A stretch of DNA of 10,724 bases from an uncultured Haemophilus sp. (GTDB lineage: Bacteria > Pseudomonadota > Gammaproteobacteria > Enterobacterales > Pasteurellaceae). Both the position numbers and the translations under genes were made by a program. Within the stretch, counting starts at the first letter, position 1. Each line of letters opens with the position of its first letter. Of the stretch, positions 1-6,777 are shown in pieces. A model generated the notes under the pieces. The model was given only the letters and a program-made list of their open reading frames with translations. It made no database searches and was not told where the DNA came from. The stretch is from contig NZ_CALJRX010000227.1 of assembly GCF_937976265.1 (NCBI RefSeq), forward strand, positions 1-10,724, in the 5' to 3' direction.

Positions 1-812
1 GGGCTAATGCGTTTGGATACAGACCATTGCGCTAAGTTAATGAATAAAATTAATAGAAATGAAATTGTGAGCATCAATAATGCAACAACTGATGCGCCCT
101 GTACGTCATACAAATCAAGTTTTGACATAATAATCAACGGTGCAATTTCGGATACGAGTGGTACATTACCCGCAATAAAAATGACTGAACCGTATTCACC
201 GAGAGAGCGAGCAAATCCCATACCAGCACCACCGATTAATGCAGGTAACACTGCAGGAATGATGACTTTTCGCAAAGTCGTTAATCTAGATGCACCTAAA
301 ATTTGAGCAGCTTCTTCATAGCTAGGATCGAGATTCGCTAATACGGGTTGAATCGCTCGAACAGTAAAAGGCAAGCTGACAAAAATTAACGCAATCGCAA
401 TACCACTTGGGGTATAAGCGAGTTGAATACCGAAATGGTTTAACCATTGTCCAATCAGTCCAGTCGGTGCATAAAGCGAAGCAAGTGCGATACCTGCAAC
501 AGCTGTAGGTAAAGCAAAAGGTAAATCTACTAAAGCATTGACGAGACTCTTACCTGGAAAGTCGTAACGCACTAAAACCCATGCCAATAAAAAACCAAAA
601 ACGATATTAATTAACGTCGCGATTGCCGCCATTTCAAAAGACAGCGTTAAGGAAGAGATCACTCGTTCACTCGTGATGATTTGAACGATATCAGCCCATT
701 TTAATTTCCAGGCAGTGAGCACAAGTAATGTTAATGGCAACAATACCATTGAGCCGAGCCAGGCTAATGTAATCAACATACTTCGTTTAAATCCTGGTAA
801 TACGGTTTTCAT
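1..812 (-). CDS. cysT: Sulfate/thiosulfate ABC transporter permease CysT (CysU), 3' end cut by window edge
   Basis: Inner-membrane permease subunit that, with CysW and the ATPase CysA, imports sulfate and thiosulfate handed over by a binding protein. The minus-strand frame opens with ATG at 812-810 and stays open for 270 codons to the window edge. The family is about 277 residues long in E. coli, so only a few residues should be missing. Alternating hydrophobic stretches (about residues 12-34, 57-81, 93-113, 136-152, 188-215, 238-260) fit six membrane helices. The EAA loop that docks the ATPase is clear at 166-186 (EEAAQILGASR...). DLPFALPTAVAG (95-106) and ARSLGEYGSVIFIAGN (201-216) match E. 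coli CysU almost word for word. The start is supported by AAGGTGGGG just upstream. cysW and cysA presumably follow to the left, outside the window; that is inference. Confidence 0.95.
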   Translation of the reverse strand, partial: MKTVLPGFKRSMLITLAWLGSMVLLPLTLLVLTAWKLKWADIVQIITSERVISSLTLSFEMAAIATLINIVFGFLLAWVLVRYDFPGKSLVNALVDLPFALPTAVAGIALASLYAPTGLIGQWLNHFGIQLAYTPSGIAIALIFVSLPFTVRAIQPVLANLDPSYEEAAQILGASRLTTLRKVIIPAVLPALIGGAGMGFARSLGEYGSVIFIAGNVPLVSEIAPLIIMSKLDLYDVQGASVVALLMLTISFLLILFINLAQWSVSKRIS

Positions 813-824
813 TGCCCCACCTTT

Positions 825-959
825 TTACAACGGATAAATACCTAAGCTTTGTAAGCGTTTCGAATGTTCAAAAAAATAACCGCTCTTTTCCATAATGGCA
901 AAGAACAGAAATTTATTTAATATTCCAAAGTGAAATAAGGAAACGTTTTGCTTTTTCAT
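825..959 (-). CDS. Possible small ORF (44 aa) directly ahead of cysT; unknown, may not be real
   Basis: ATG at 959-957 opens 44 codons ending in TAA at 827-825. The ORF is in the same frame as cysT, and its stop lies 12 bases before the cysT ATG, next to the cysT ribosome binding site. The N-terminal half is basic then hydrophobic (MKKQNVSLFHFGILNKFLFF), and the rest is polar, ending LQSLGIYPL. I recognise no family. No convincing Shine-Dalgarno precedes it, and an AT-rich intergenic stretch can yield an ORF of this length by chance. It could be a translated leader coupled to cysT, the decayed end of an older gene, or nothing. Confidence 0.2.
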   Translation of the reverse strand: MKKQNVSLFHFGILNKFLFFAIMEKSGYFFEHSKRLQSLGIYPL

Positions 960-1021
960 TTTTATTTCATTTTGTTCTATAAAATGCTTTTTCGTTATTT
1001 TTTGTACTTAACATTTTGCGA

Positions 1022-1027
1022 TATAAA
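1022..1027 (+). promoter_or_regulatory. Candidate -10 box for the sulfate-assimilation operon
   Basis: TATAAA lies 43 bases before the ATG of the binding-protein gene. There is no good -35: TTGTAC upstream is spaced by only 14 bases, and a T-run gives a weak match at 18. A weak -35 is what one expects of an activator-dependent promoter, but that is inference. A second TATAAA at 978-983 is an alternative. Confidence 0.3.
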
Positions 1028-1056
1028 TTTAGCCACACGAAATTGAGGGTAATGAC

Positions 1057-1063
1057 GGAGGAG
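1057..1063 (+). promoter_or_regulatory. Strong ribosome binding site for the binding-protein gene
   Basis: GGAGGAG, with seven bases between it and the ATG at 1071, is a near-ideal Shine-Dalgarno and fixes that start. Confidence 0.75.
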
Positions 1064-1070
1064 AGTAAAA

Positions 1071-2078
1071 ATGAAAAAAATCGCTTTATTTTCAGTGCTT
1101 TCTTTTGGTTTGGTAGCTTGTTTATGGCATACCGGCACGGAACAAAAAACAGTATTACTGAATGTGTCCTATGACGTGATTCGTGATTTCTATAAGGAAT
1201 ATAACGTTGCGTTTCAACGCGAATTCCCCTCAAACGTGATGATTTCACAATCGCATGGCGGTGCCAGTAAACAGGTGTTAGGCGTGTTAAATGGCTTGCC
1301 GGCAGATGTGGTGACGCTGACACAAAGTAATGATATCGAAGCTTTAGTTAAAAAAGGTTTAGTAAATGCTGATTGGCAGCAGGTATTACCGAATGGTGCC
1401 GTTCCTTTTGGTTCGGTGATGGTACTTTTAGTCAAAAAGGGCAATCCCAAACATATCCAAGATTGGTCAGATTTGGTACGGGATGATGTGAAAGTGGTGT
1501 TTGCTAATCCTAAAACCTCCGCGAACGGGCGCTTTGCTTATTTATCTGCTTTAGCTTATGCCGAACAACATAGTCAGCAACCACAGGATTTTATGCGGCG
1601 TTTACTTAAAAATGTACCCGTTTTAGAGGCTGGGGCGCGTAGTGCCAGTATTTCCTTCACCCAACGGAATATCGGTGATGTATTGATTGCTCCGGAAAAT
1701 GAAGCCGCACTTGCGGCTAAAACGTTAGGTGAAAATAGTTTTGAAGTGGTATATCCCAGCATTACCGCATACACACCAATTTATGTAGCGGAAGTGAATA
1801 AAAATACCCAGGCAGATGGTTTGCATCAGCTATCCCGTGATTATTTAAGCTATTTATGGTCACTCCCTGCACAGGAACTTGCCGCAAAAAATTATTTTCG
1901 GCCGACAGATAAAAAAATTATTGCTAAAACGACCGCACTTTTTCCAGAAGTGAATCAATTTGATGTGAACCAACGTTTTGGTTCGTGGGATGAGATTAAT
2001 ACCAAACATTTTGTCGATAACGGTTTATTTGATCGTCTATATATCAGTGCTCAACGTGCTGATAAAGTGAATAAATAG
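1071..2078 (+). CDS. Sulfate/thiosulfate-binding protein of the CysP/Sbp family, probable lipoprotein
   Basis: Extracytoplasmic receptor that delivers the oxyanion to the Cys permease. The 335 residues align along their whole length with E. coli Sbp and CysP. Shared blocks include LNVSYDV (30-36), QSHGG (60-64), ADVVT (78-82), VKKGNPKHIQDWSDL (121-135), NPKTS (146-150), GAR (188-190) and IGDVLIA (201-207). The wording around 100-160 is closer to CysP than to Sbp, so no symbol is given. The N-terminus has a short basic-hydrophobic leader ending in LVAC (14-17), a lipobox, so the protein may be membrane-anchored rather than free in the periplasm. Residues that contact sulfate in enteric Sbp are partly changed: Ser45 is Ala65, Gly131-Gly132 are Ala151-Asn152, and Trp192 is Pro208. 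It is the first gene of the operon and ends 11 bases before cysG. Confidence 0.93.
   Translation: MKKIALFSVLSFGLVACLWHTGTEQKTVLLNVSYDVIRDFYKEYNVAFQREFPSNVMISQSHGGASKQVLGVLNGLPADVVTLTQSNDIEALVKKGLVNADWQQVLPNGAVPFGSVMVLLVKKGNPKHIQDWSDLVRDDVKVVFANPKTSANGRFAYLSALAYAEQHSQQPQDFMRRLLKNVPVLEAGARSASISFTQRNIGDVLIAPENEAALAAKTLGENSFEVVYPSITAYTPIYVAEVNKNTQADGLHQLSRDYLSYLWSLPAQELAAKNYFRPTDKKIIAKTTALFPEVNQFDVNQRFGSWDEINTKHFVDNGLFDRLYISAQRADKVNK
1932..1940 (-). repeat. DNA uptake signal sequence (Haemophilus type)
   Basis: ACCGCACTT, the complement of the nine-base uptake core AAGTGCGGT, lies inside the binding-protein gene and reads Thr-Ala-Leu there. It is followed by the T-rich sequence typical of these sites. 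Confidence 0.85.
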
Positions 2079-2089
2079 GAGTGATACCC

Positions 2090-3520
2090 ATGAATTATTT
2101 CCCACTTTTTGCTGATTTAACCGGTCGCCCGGTACTTGTTGTTGGTGGTGGTTCAGTGGCTGCTCGTAAGGTCGGGTTGTTGCTCAAAGCGAATGCGCAA
2201 GTCCGCATCGTGGCTCGTCAATTAAATACTGAGTTAATGGGGCTTGAACAGCAAAATAAAGTGTTATGGATTGCCAAAGAATTCAACGCAGAACAAATAA
2301 GACAGGTGATGTTAGTCATTGCAGCGACTAACGACGAGGCGCTAAATCATCGTATTTTTCATTTAGCTGAGAGCCAACATAAGTTGGTCAATGTGGTGGA
2401 TGATCAGCCTCACTGCAGTTTTATTTTTCCTTCCATTATTGATCGTAATCCGATCCAAATAGCCATATCCAGTGGTGGTAAAGCACCGGTTTTGGCTCGT
2501 TTATTACGAGAAAAATTAGAAGCCTTATTACCGCAACATTTGGGCAAAATTGCAGAAATTTCCGGTAAATGGCGTGATCAGGTGAAAGCAAAATTGACAT
2601 CGGTTACTGAACGACGCCGTTTTTGGGAAAAAATGTTTAGTGGACGTTTTGCCAATCTCATAAAAAATCAACAGGAAGCGCAAGCTGAACAAGAATTAGC
2701 TGAACAGCTAGAAAGTAACTATCAAGGTGGCTTTGTCTCTTTAGTTGGAGCCGGTCCCGGAGATGCTGGGTTACTAACGCTTAATGGTTTACAGGAAATT
2801 CAACAAGCCGATGTGGTGCTTTACGATGCTCTGGTTTCAGATGAGATACTTTCTTTAATTCGCCGTGATGCAGAACGTATTTTTGTGGGGAAACGTGCCA
2901 ATGGTCGTTCTGTCGCACAAGAGGAAACCAACCAATTGTTATTAACCCTTGCCCAACAAGGCAAACGGGTTGTTCGCTTAAAAGGTGGCGATCCTTTTGT
3001 TTTTGGACGCGGTGGCGAAGAATTAGAAGTGTTAGCTCAACATCAAATTCCATTTTCTGTGGTACCCGGTATTACAGCCGGTATTGGCGCAACAGCCTAT
3101 GCAGGCATTCCATTAACCCACCGAGATTATGCACAAAGTGCAATTTTTGTGACCGGTCATCGTAAAGCCGATGCCTCTGATATTGAATGGCAGACCTTAG
3201 CAAGAAGTAATCAAACCTTAGTCATTTATATGGGAACCCTAAAGGCTCAAATCATTGCTGAACATTTACAACAAAATGGTCGTGCGGCAAATACACCGAT
3301 AGCCATTATTAGCCAAGGCACTCAACCAACCCAGAAAACGCTGATCGGTACACTTGCCAATCTTGCCGAGTTGGCAGAAAAGGCTGAAACACCGGCCTTG
3401 ATCGTGGTAGGCGAAGTGGTGGCCTTACATGAACAATTGGCTTGGTTTGGTGAGGATAAGTACCATCAAAAACAACCACATTTTACCCTGGATAGCTTAG
3501 CGCTTGGGCAAGTGGCATAA
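2090..3520 (+). CDS. cysG: Trifunctional siroheme synthase CysG
   Basis: Makes siroheme, the prosthetic group of sulfite reductase, from uroporphyrinogen III by two SAM-dependent methylations, NAD-dependent oxidation and iron insertion. With ATG at 2090 the protein has 476 residues and aligns without gaps to enteric CysG for at least the first 133. The dehydrogenase/ferrochelatase half has the NAD loop VVGGG (17-21), Asp104 (NVVD) and Ser128 (SSGG), matching the catalytic Asp and phosphorylated Ser of the Salmonella enzyme. The methyltransferase half starts near 215 with VGAGPGDAGLLTL, has Asp246 in VVLYDALV, LKGGDPFVFGRGGEE and a YMG motif. About 20 extra residues trail the usual C-terminus. 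GTG at 2081 is an in-frame alternative, but it overlaps the AGGAG (2077-2081) that serves the ATG. Its place before cysH and cysJI implies co-supply of cofactor and enzyme. Confidence 0.96.
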   Translation: MNYFPLFADLTGRPVLVVGGGSVAARKVGLLLKANAQVRIVARQLNTELMGLEQQNKVLWIAKEFNAEQIRQVMLVIAATNDEALNHRIFHLAESQHKLVNVVDDQPHCSFIFPSIIDRNPIQIAISSGGKAPVLARLLREKLEALLPQHLGKIAEISGKWRDQVKAKLTSVTERRRFWEKMFSGRFANLIKNQQEAQAEQELAEQLESNYQGGFVSLVGAGPGDAGLLTLNGLQEIQQADVVLYDALVSDEILSLIRRDAERIFVGKRANGRSVAQEETNQLLLTLAQQGKRVVRLKGGDPFVFGRGGEELEVLAQHQIPFSVVPGITAGIGATAYAGIPLTHRDYAQSAIFVTGHRKADASDIEWQTLARSNQTLVIYMGTLKAQIIAEHLQQNGRAANTPIAIISQGTQPTQKTLIGTLANLAELAEKAETPALIVVGEVVALHEQLAWFGEDKYHQKQPHFTLDSLALGQVA

Positions 3521-3530
3521 GGAGTGGGAG

Positions 3531-4265
3531 ATGAGTTTATTTAAGCCGACTTTTTGGAAAATTCCCTTAGTGAACCTTGATGTTGAAACTCGTTTAGTTG
3601 AGAAAACTCGAGAGTTACAACAACGTTTACATCAAATAGCTGAGCGTCATAGTGATGCGCGCTTTGCTAGCAGTTTAGCTGTGGAAGATATGGTAATTAC
3701 TGATGTGATTGCCCGTGAGCAGTTAAATATAGGGGTGTTTACCTTAGATACAGGCCTTCTGCATCAAGAAACTTTGGATTTATTGGATAACTTAGCGAAA
3801 ACCTATCCACATTTGCACATTACACGTTTTCATCCAATTACCTCTGATGCAGCTCGTTATGTGGCAGAAAATGGCAAGTTCGCTTTTTATGAAAGCATCG
3901 AATTGCGCCGGGAATGTTGCCATATCCGTAAAATTGAACCTTTAAATCGTGCATTGCACGGGGCTGATGCGTGGTTGACCGGACAACGTCGAGAACAATC
4001 GGCCACTCGTACTGAGCTACCGTTTGCCGAGCAGGATAAGGCGCGTGGCATTAATAAATACAACCCTATTTTTGATTGGTCAGAAACAGATGTGTGGGCT
4101 TATATCTTAGCGAACAATGTGCCTTATAACACTCTTTATCATCAAGGTTTTCCAAGCATTGGCTGCGATCCTTGTACCCGCCAAGTTAAACAGGGCGAAG
4201 ATATTCGCGCCGGCCGCTGGTGGTGGGAGAGTAAAGATAGTAAGGAATGTGGATTACATAAGTAG
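3531..4265 (+). CDS. cysH: Assimilatory adenylyl-sulfate (APS) reductase, iron-sulfur type CysH
   Basis: Reduces activated sulfate to sulfite with a thiol donor. The 244-residue protein has the PP-loop-like fold of the family, with SSLAVED (47-53), LDTG (72-75), GQRREQS (151-157) and the C-terminal ECGLH whose Cys240 is the catalytic cysteine. What sets the substrate is the pair Cys129-Cys130 (RRECCHIRK) together with Cys212 and Cys215 (GCDPC). This four-cysteine set binds a 4Fe-4S cluster in APS reductases and is missing from E. coli PAPS reductase. It therefore most likely uses APS directly, in keeping with the lack of cysC in the cluster. ATG at 3531 follows AAGGAG (3519-3524) overlapping the cysG stop; an earlier GTG frame from 3504 has no support. 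Coupling to cysG translation is likely. Confidence 0.95.
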   Translation: MSLFKPTFWKIPLVNLDVETRLVEKTRELQQRLHQIAERHSDARFASSLAVEDMVITDVIAREQLNIGVFTLDTGLLHQETLDLLDNLAKTYPHLHITRFHPITSDAARYVAENGKFAFYESIELRRECCHIRKIEPLNRALHGADAWLTGQRREQSATRTELPFAEQDKARGINKYNPIFDWSETDVWAYILANNVPYNTLYHQGFPSIGCDPCTRQVKQGEDIRAGRWWWESKDSKECGLHK

Positions 4266-4285
4266 AAAAATATAGGAAGAAAAAC

Positions 4286-5209
4286 ATGACAAAAACCGAA
4301 CTCAACAACCAACATCTAGACTGGCTCGAAGCAGAGTCGATTCATATTATCCGTGAAGTCGTCGCGGAATGTGAAAATCCGGCGTTGCTCTTTTCCGGAG
4401 GAAAGGATTCTGTGGTATTGCTGGCATTAGCCCGTAAAGCATTTCAGTTAGGCGATCGTCCGGTACATTTACCGTTTCCATTGGTGCATATTGATACCGG
4501 TCATAACTATCCGGAAGTGATCCAATTTCGTGATGAACAAGTGGCAAAACTTAACGCGCGCTTAGTCGTTGGACATGTGGAAGATTCCATTGCCAAAGGC
4601 ACGGTGGTATTGCGCAAAGAAACCGATTCGCGTAATGCGGCACAGGCAGTCACTTTATTAGAAACCATTGCCGAGAATGGATTTGATGCCTTGATGGGCG
4701 GTGCACGCCGTGATGAGGAAAAAGCCCGTGCAAAAGAACGAATTTTCTCGTTCCGTGATGAGTTTGGTCAATGGGATCCTAAGGCACAACGTCCAGAATT
4801 ATGGTCTCTGTACAATGCTAAATTGCATAAAGGCGAAAACATGCGGGTGTTTCCAATTTCTAACTGGACGGAATTAGACATTTGGCAATATATCGCCCGT
4901 GAGAATTTGGAGTTGCCTCCTATTTATTACAGTCATAAACGCGAAGTTGTACGTCGAAAAGGATTATTAGTGCCAGTGACGCCATTAACACCTAAATTGC
5001 CAAATGATGTCAGCGAAGTATTAGATGTTCGTTTCCGCACAGTAGGCGATATTAGTTGTACCTGTCCGGTAGCTAGCACCGCATCAACACCCTTAGAAAT
5101 TATTGAAGAAACCGCGATTGCCGACATTTCCGAACGCAGTGCTACCCGTTTAGACGACCAAGCCAGTGAAGCAGCCATGGAGAAACGGAAAAAAGAGGGA
5201 TATTTTTAG
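4286..5209 (+). CDS. cysD: Sulfate adenylyltransferase subunit 2 (ATP sulfurylase, CysD)
   Basis: Catalytic subunit that transfers AMP from ATP to sulfate, forming APS; it works as a heterodimer with the GTPase CysN. The 307 residues (302 in E. coli) contain the ATP-pyrophosphatase P-loop SGGKDS at 37-42, HIDTGHNYPEVIQFRD (68-83), MGGARRDEEKARAKER, and the family ending MEKRKKEGYF. Near residue 260 the stretch DISCTCPVAS replaces the GCWPLTGAVES-like wording of E. coli; two cysteines there are of unknown meaning and may just mark another subgroup. ATG at 4286 follows AGGAAG at 4274-4279. The gene sits 20 bases after cysH but 227 bases before its partner cysN, an unusually wide gap for subunits made in equal amounts. 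Confidence 0.96.
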   Translation: MTKTELNNQHLDWLEAESIHIIREVVAECENPALLFSGGKDSVVLLALARKAFQLGDRPVHLPFPLVHIDTGHNYPEVIQFRDEQVAKLNARLVVGHVEDSIAKGTVVLRKETDSRNAAQAVTLLETIAENGFDALMGGARRDEEKARAKERIFSFRDEFGQWDPKAQRPELWSLYNAKLHKGENMRVFPISNWTELDIWQYIARENLELPPIYYSHKREVVRRKGLLVPVTPLTPKLPNDVSEVLDVRFRTVGDISCTCPVASTASTPLEIIEETAIADISERSATRLDDQASEAAMEKRKKEGYF

Positions 5210-5214
5210 TATTT

Positions 5215-5242
5215 CTACTTTCTTGCTTGTGCAAGAAAGTAG
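5215..5242. repeat. Perfect 12-bp inverted repeat (hairpin) just after cysD
   Basis: CTACTTTCTTGC (5215-5226) and GCAAGAAAGTAG (5231-5242) are exact complements around the loop TTGT. It begins five bases after the cysD stop. No T-tract follows on the plus strand, so it is not an ordinary Rho-independent terminator. In RNA it could protect the cysD 3' end or mark a processing point between cysD and cysN; that role is inference. Confidence 0.8.
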
Positions 5243-5253
5243 CAAAGAACACA

Positions 5254-5378
5254 CCCCAATTAAATCGCTCCTCTTCACTTTGTTTCAATTTTCTTAACGA
5301 AAAATTTGTAAACTCGCTACGCTCGAACAGTACAAATTTTTCTAAAAATTGAAAGTCGCTCAGGCGATTTATATGGGG
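5254..5378. repeat. 125-bp imperfect fold-back intergenic element between cysD and cysN
   Basis: The stretch folds on itself in three nested blocks: CCCCAATTAAATCGC (5254-5268) with GCGATTTATATGGGG (5364-5378), two mismatches; ACTTTGTTTCAATTTT (5277-5292) with AAAATTGAAAGT (5345-5356), a four-base bulge; and AAAAATTTGTA (5300-5310) with TACAAATTTTT (5331-5341), perfect. The top loop contains CGCTACGCTCG. It has no coding capacity. From memory it resembles interspersed palindromic elements that recur between genes in Pasteurellaceae, so it is probably one copy of a family rather than a cys-specific regulator. Only one copy lies in this window, so repeat status is inference. Confidence 0.7.
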
Positions 5379-5436
5379 CCATTATTCGAAGATGACGAAA
5401 TACAAAAGAATAATTAATAGAATATAAGGAAGAAAT

Positions 5437-6720
5437 ATGACACAACATTCAACCCCACTTCGTTTTATTACTGCCGGCAGTGTCGATGACGGGAAAAGTA
5501 CCTTAATCGGCCGTTTACTTTACGATAGCAAAGCTTTATTGACCGACCAAATCAAAACCCTTAACGCAGGAAAAGAGAAAGGTAATAAAGAAGCCATTGA
5601 TTTTTCTATTTTGACGGATGGTTTGGAAGCAGAGCGTGAACAGGGTATTACCATTGATGTAGCGTATCGTTATTTCTCTACGGCAAAACGTAAATTCATC
5701 ATTGCCGATACCCCAGGACATGAACAATACACGCGTAACATGGTGACCGGGGCAAGTACTGCCTCTGCTGCAATCGTCTTAATTGATGCCTCTCAGCTGA
5801 ATTTTGATGAGAAACCGTTACAACTCTTACCACAAACTAAACGTCATTCAGCAATTTTACGTCAATTAAATTGCCCGCACATTTTAGTGGCAGTAAACAA
5901 AATGGATTTATTGGATTACAGCGAAGAAAAATTCAATGTCATTGTTGAGGCGTATCGTCAATTGGCGGCACAACTCGGTTTAAAAGATGTACATTTTGTA
6001 CCGGTATCTGCACTGCTTGGCGATAACCTGGTATATGCAAGTGAAAGTACCCCTTGGTATCAAGGCGAACCTTTACTCACAATTTTAGAAAATTTACCAA
6101 GTGTGGATGAGGTGAGTCATTCCAATGCTGATTTCTATTTTCCAGTGCAATTAGTGGTGCGTCAGGATGCAGATAAAGCCGATGATTTCCGTGGTTATCA
6201 AGGGCGAATTGAGCGCGGTTCCGTGCAACTGGGACAGGCTATTCGAATTGAACCAAATGGATTAACAGCTAAAGTGACCGAGATTATTACGCCAAAAGGT
6301 GAGGTGACACAGGCGGTAGCTGGGGAAGTGATTACCTTACGTTTAGATCGCGATATTGATATTTCCCGTGGTGATTTATTTGTAGATGAAAGTTCACCAC
6401 TTACACCACAAAAGCAACTTGAAGCCACAATTTGTTGGTTTGATGAACGCCCACTAAATACCGCCCGTAAATATTTACTTAAACATGGTACGCAAACCGT
6501 ATTTGCCAAAATCAGTGAAATTGAACGCGTGTTAAACGTTCATACACTCGAACAAGAAAGTGGTGCTACAGCCTTAAAGATGAATGATATTGCTAGAGTG
6601 CGTTTAAGTTTACAGAAACCGATTGTTGCCACAACTTATGAAGAAAATATTGCTGGTGGAGCCTTTATTTTAGTTGATGAAGCAACTTATAACACAGTAG
6701 CAGCCGGTATGATTCTCTAA
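5437..6720 (+). CDS. cysN: Sulfate adenylyltransferase subunit 1 (GTPase, CysN)
   Basis: Elongation-factor-like GTPase that couples GTP hydrolysis to APS synthesis by CysD. G-motifs are intact: G1 GSVDDGKST (14-22), the switch region EREQGITIDVAYRYFST (66-82), G3 DTPGH (91-95), G4 NKMD (154-157) and the G5-like VSAL. Two beta-barrel domains follow, including FRGYQGRIERG and EIDISRGDLF-like wording. At 427 residues it is shorter than E. coli CysN (475) at both ends and has no APS-kinase domain fused, unlike CysNC (NodQ). Between G3 and G4, residues 119-138 (SQLNFDEKPLQLLPQTKRHS) carry an insertion compared with E. coli. ATG at 5437 has AAGGAAG at 5426-5432. Being separated from cysD by the fold-back element, it may have a weak promoter of its own, but I see no good one. 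Confidence 0.96.
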   Translation: MTQHSTPLRFITAGSVDDGKSTLIGRLLYDSKALLTDQIKTLNAGKEKGNKEAIDFSILTDGLEAEREQGITIDVAYRYFSTAKRKFIIADTPGHEQYTRNMVTGASTASAAIVLIDASQLNFDEKPLQLLPQTKRHSAILRQLNCPHILVAVNKMDLLDYSEEKFNVIVEAYRQLAAQLGLKDVHFVPVSALLGDNLVYASESTPWYQGEPLLTILENLPSVDEVSHSNADFYFPVQLVVRQDADKADDFRGYQGRIERGSVQLGQAIRIEPNGLTAKVTEIITPKGEVTQAVAGEVITLRLDRDIDISRGDLFVDESSPLTPQKQLEATICWFDERPLNTARKYLLKHGTQTVFAKISEIERVLNVHTLEQESGATALKMNDIARVRLSLQKPIVATTYEENIAGGAFILVDEATYNTVAAGMIL

Positions 6721-6777
6721 CTCGCGCTTTCTTAATGTGAATTTACTGATATTACTCATTTTCTTGTGGGGAAACTT

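Larger units (their letters stand above)
813..1070. promoter_or_regulatory. Divergent control region between cysT and the sulfate-binding protein gene
   Basis: This 258-bp AT-rich stretch separates two divergently transcribed sulfur-uptake genes and must hold the promoters for both. The layout suggests co-regulation, as CysB does in enteric bacteria, but CysB sites are too degenerate to call by eye and I do not claim one. No clear Fur box is seen. The only ORF-like content is the doubtful small frame on the minus strand. Confidence 0.55.

Noticed and set aside
7..306. Plus-strand open frame of 99 codons at the left edge
   Set aside because: It is the antisense shadow of cysT, whose minus-strand frame is unbroken and matches the permease family throughout.
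813..1070. CysB or Fur operator in the divergent region
   Set aside because: CysB sites have no consensus strong enough to call by eye, and no stretch resembles the GATAATGATAATCATTATC Fur box.
967..1323. Minus-strand open frame of 118 codons across the start of the binding-protein gene
   Set aside because: It lies antisense to a well-conserved gene with a strong ribosome binding site, has no recognisable motif, and is rich in residues expected from reading the opposite strand.
2081..2089. GTG at 2081 as the cysG start
   Set aside because: It overlaps the AGGAG that serves the ATG at 2090, and the ATG gives an N-terminus that aligns residue for residue with enteric CysG.
5379..5436. A promoter for cysN downstream of the fold-back element
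   Set aside because: TA-rich hexamers such as TATAAG and TAGAAT occur, but no -35 at proper spacing was found, so the case is too weak to annotate.
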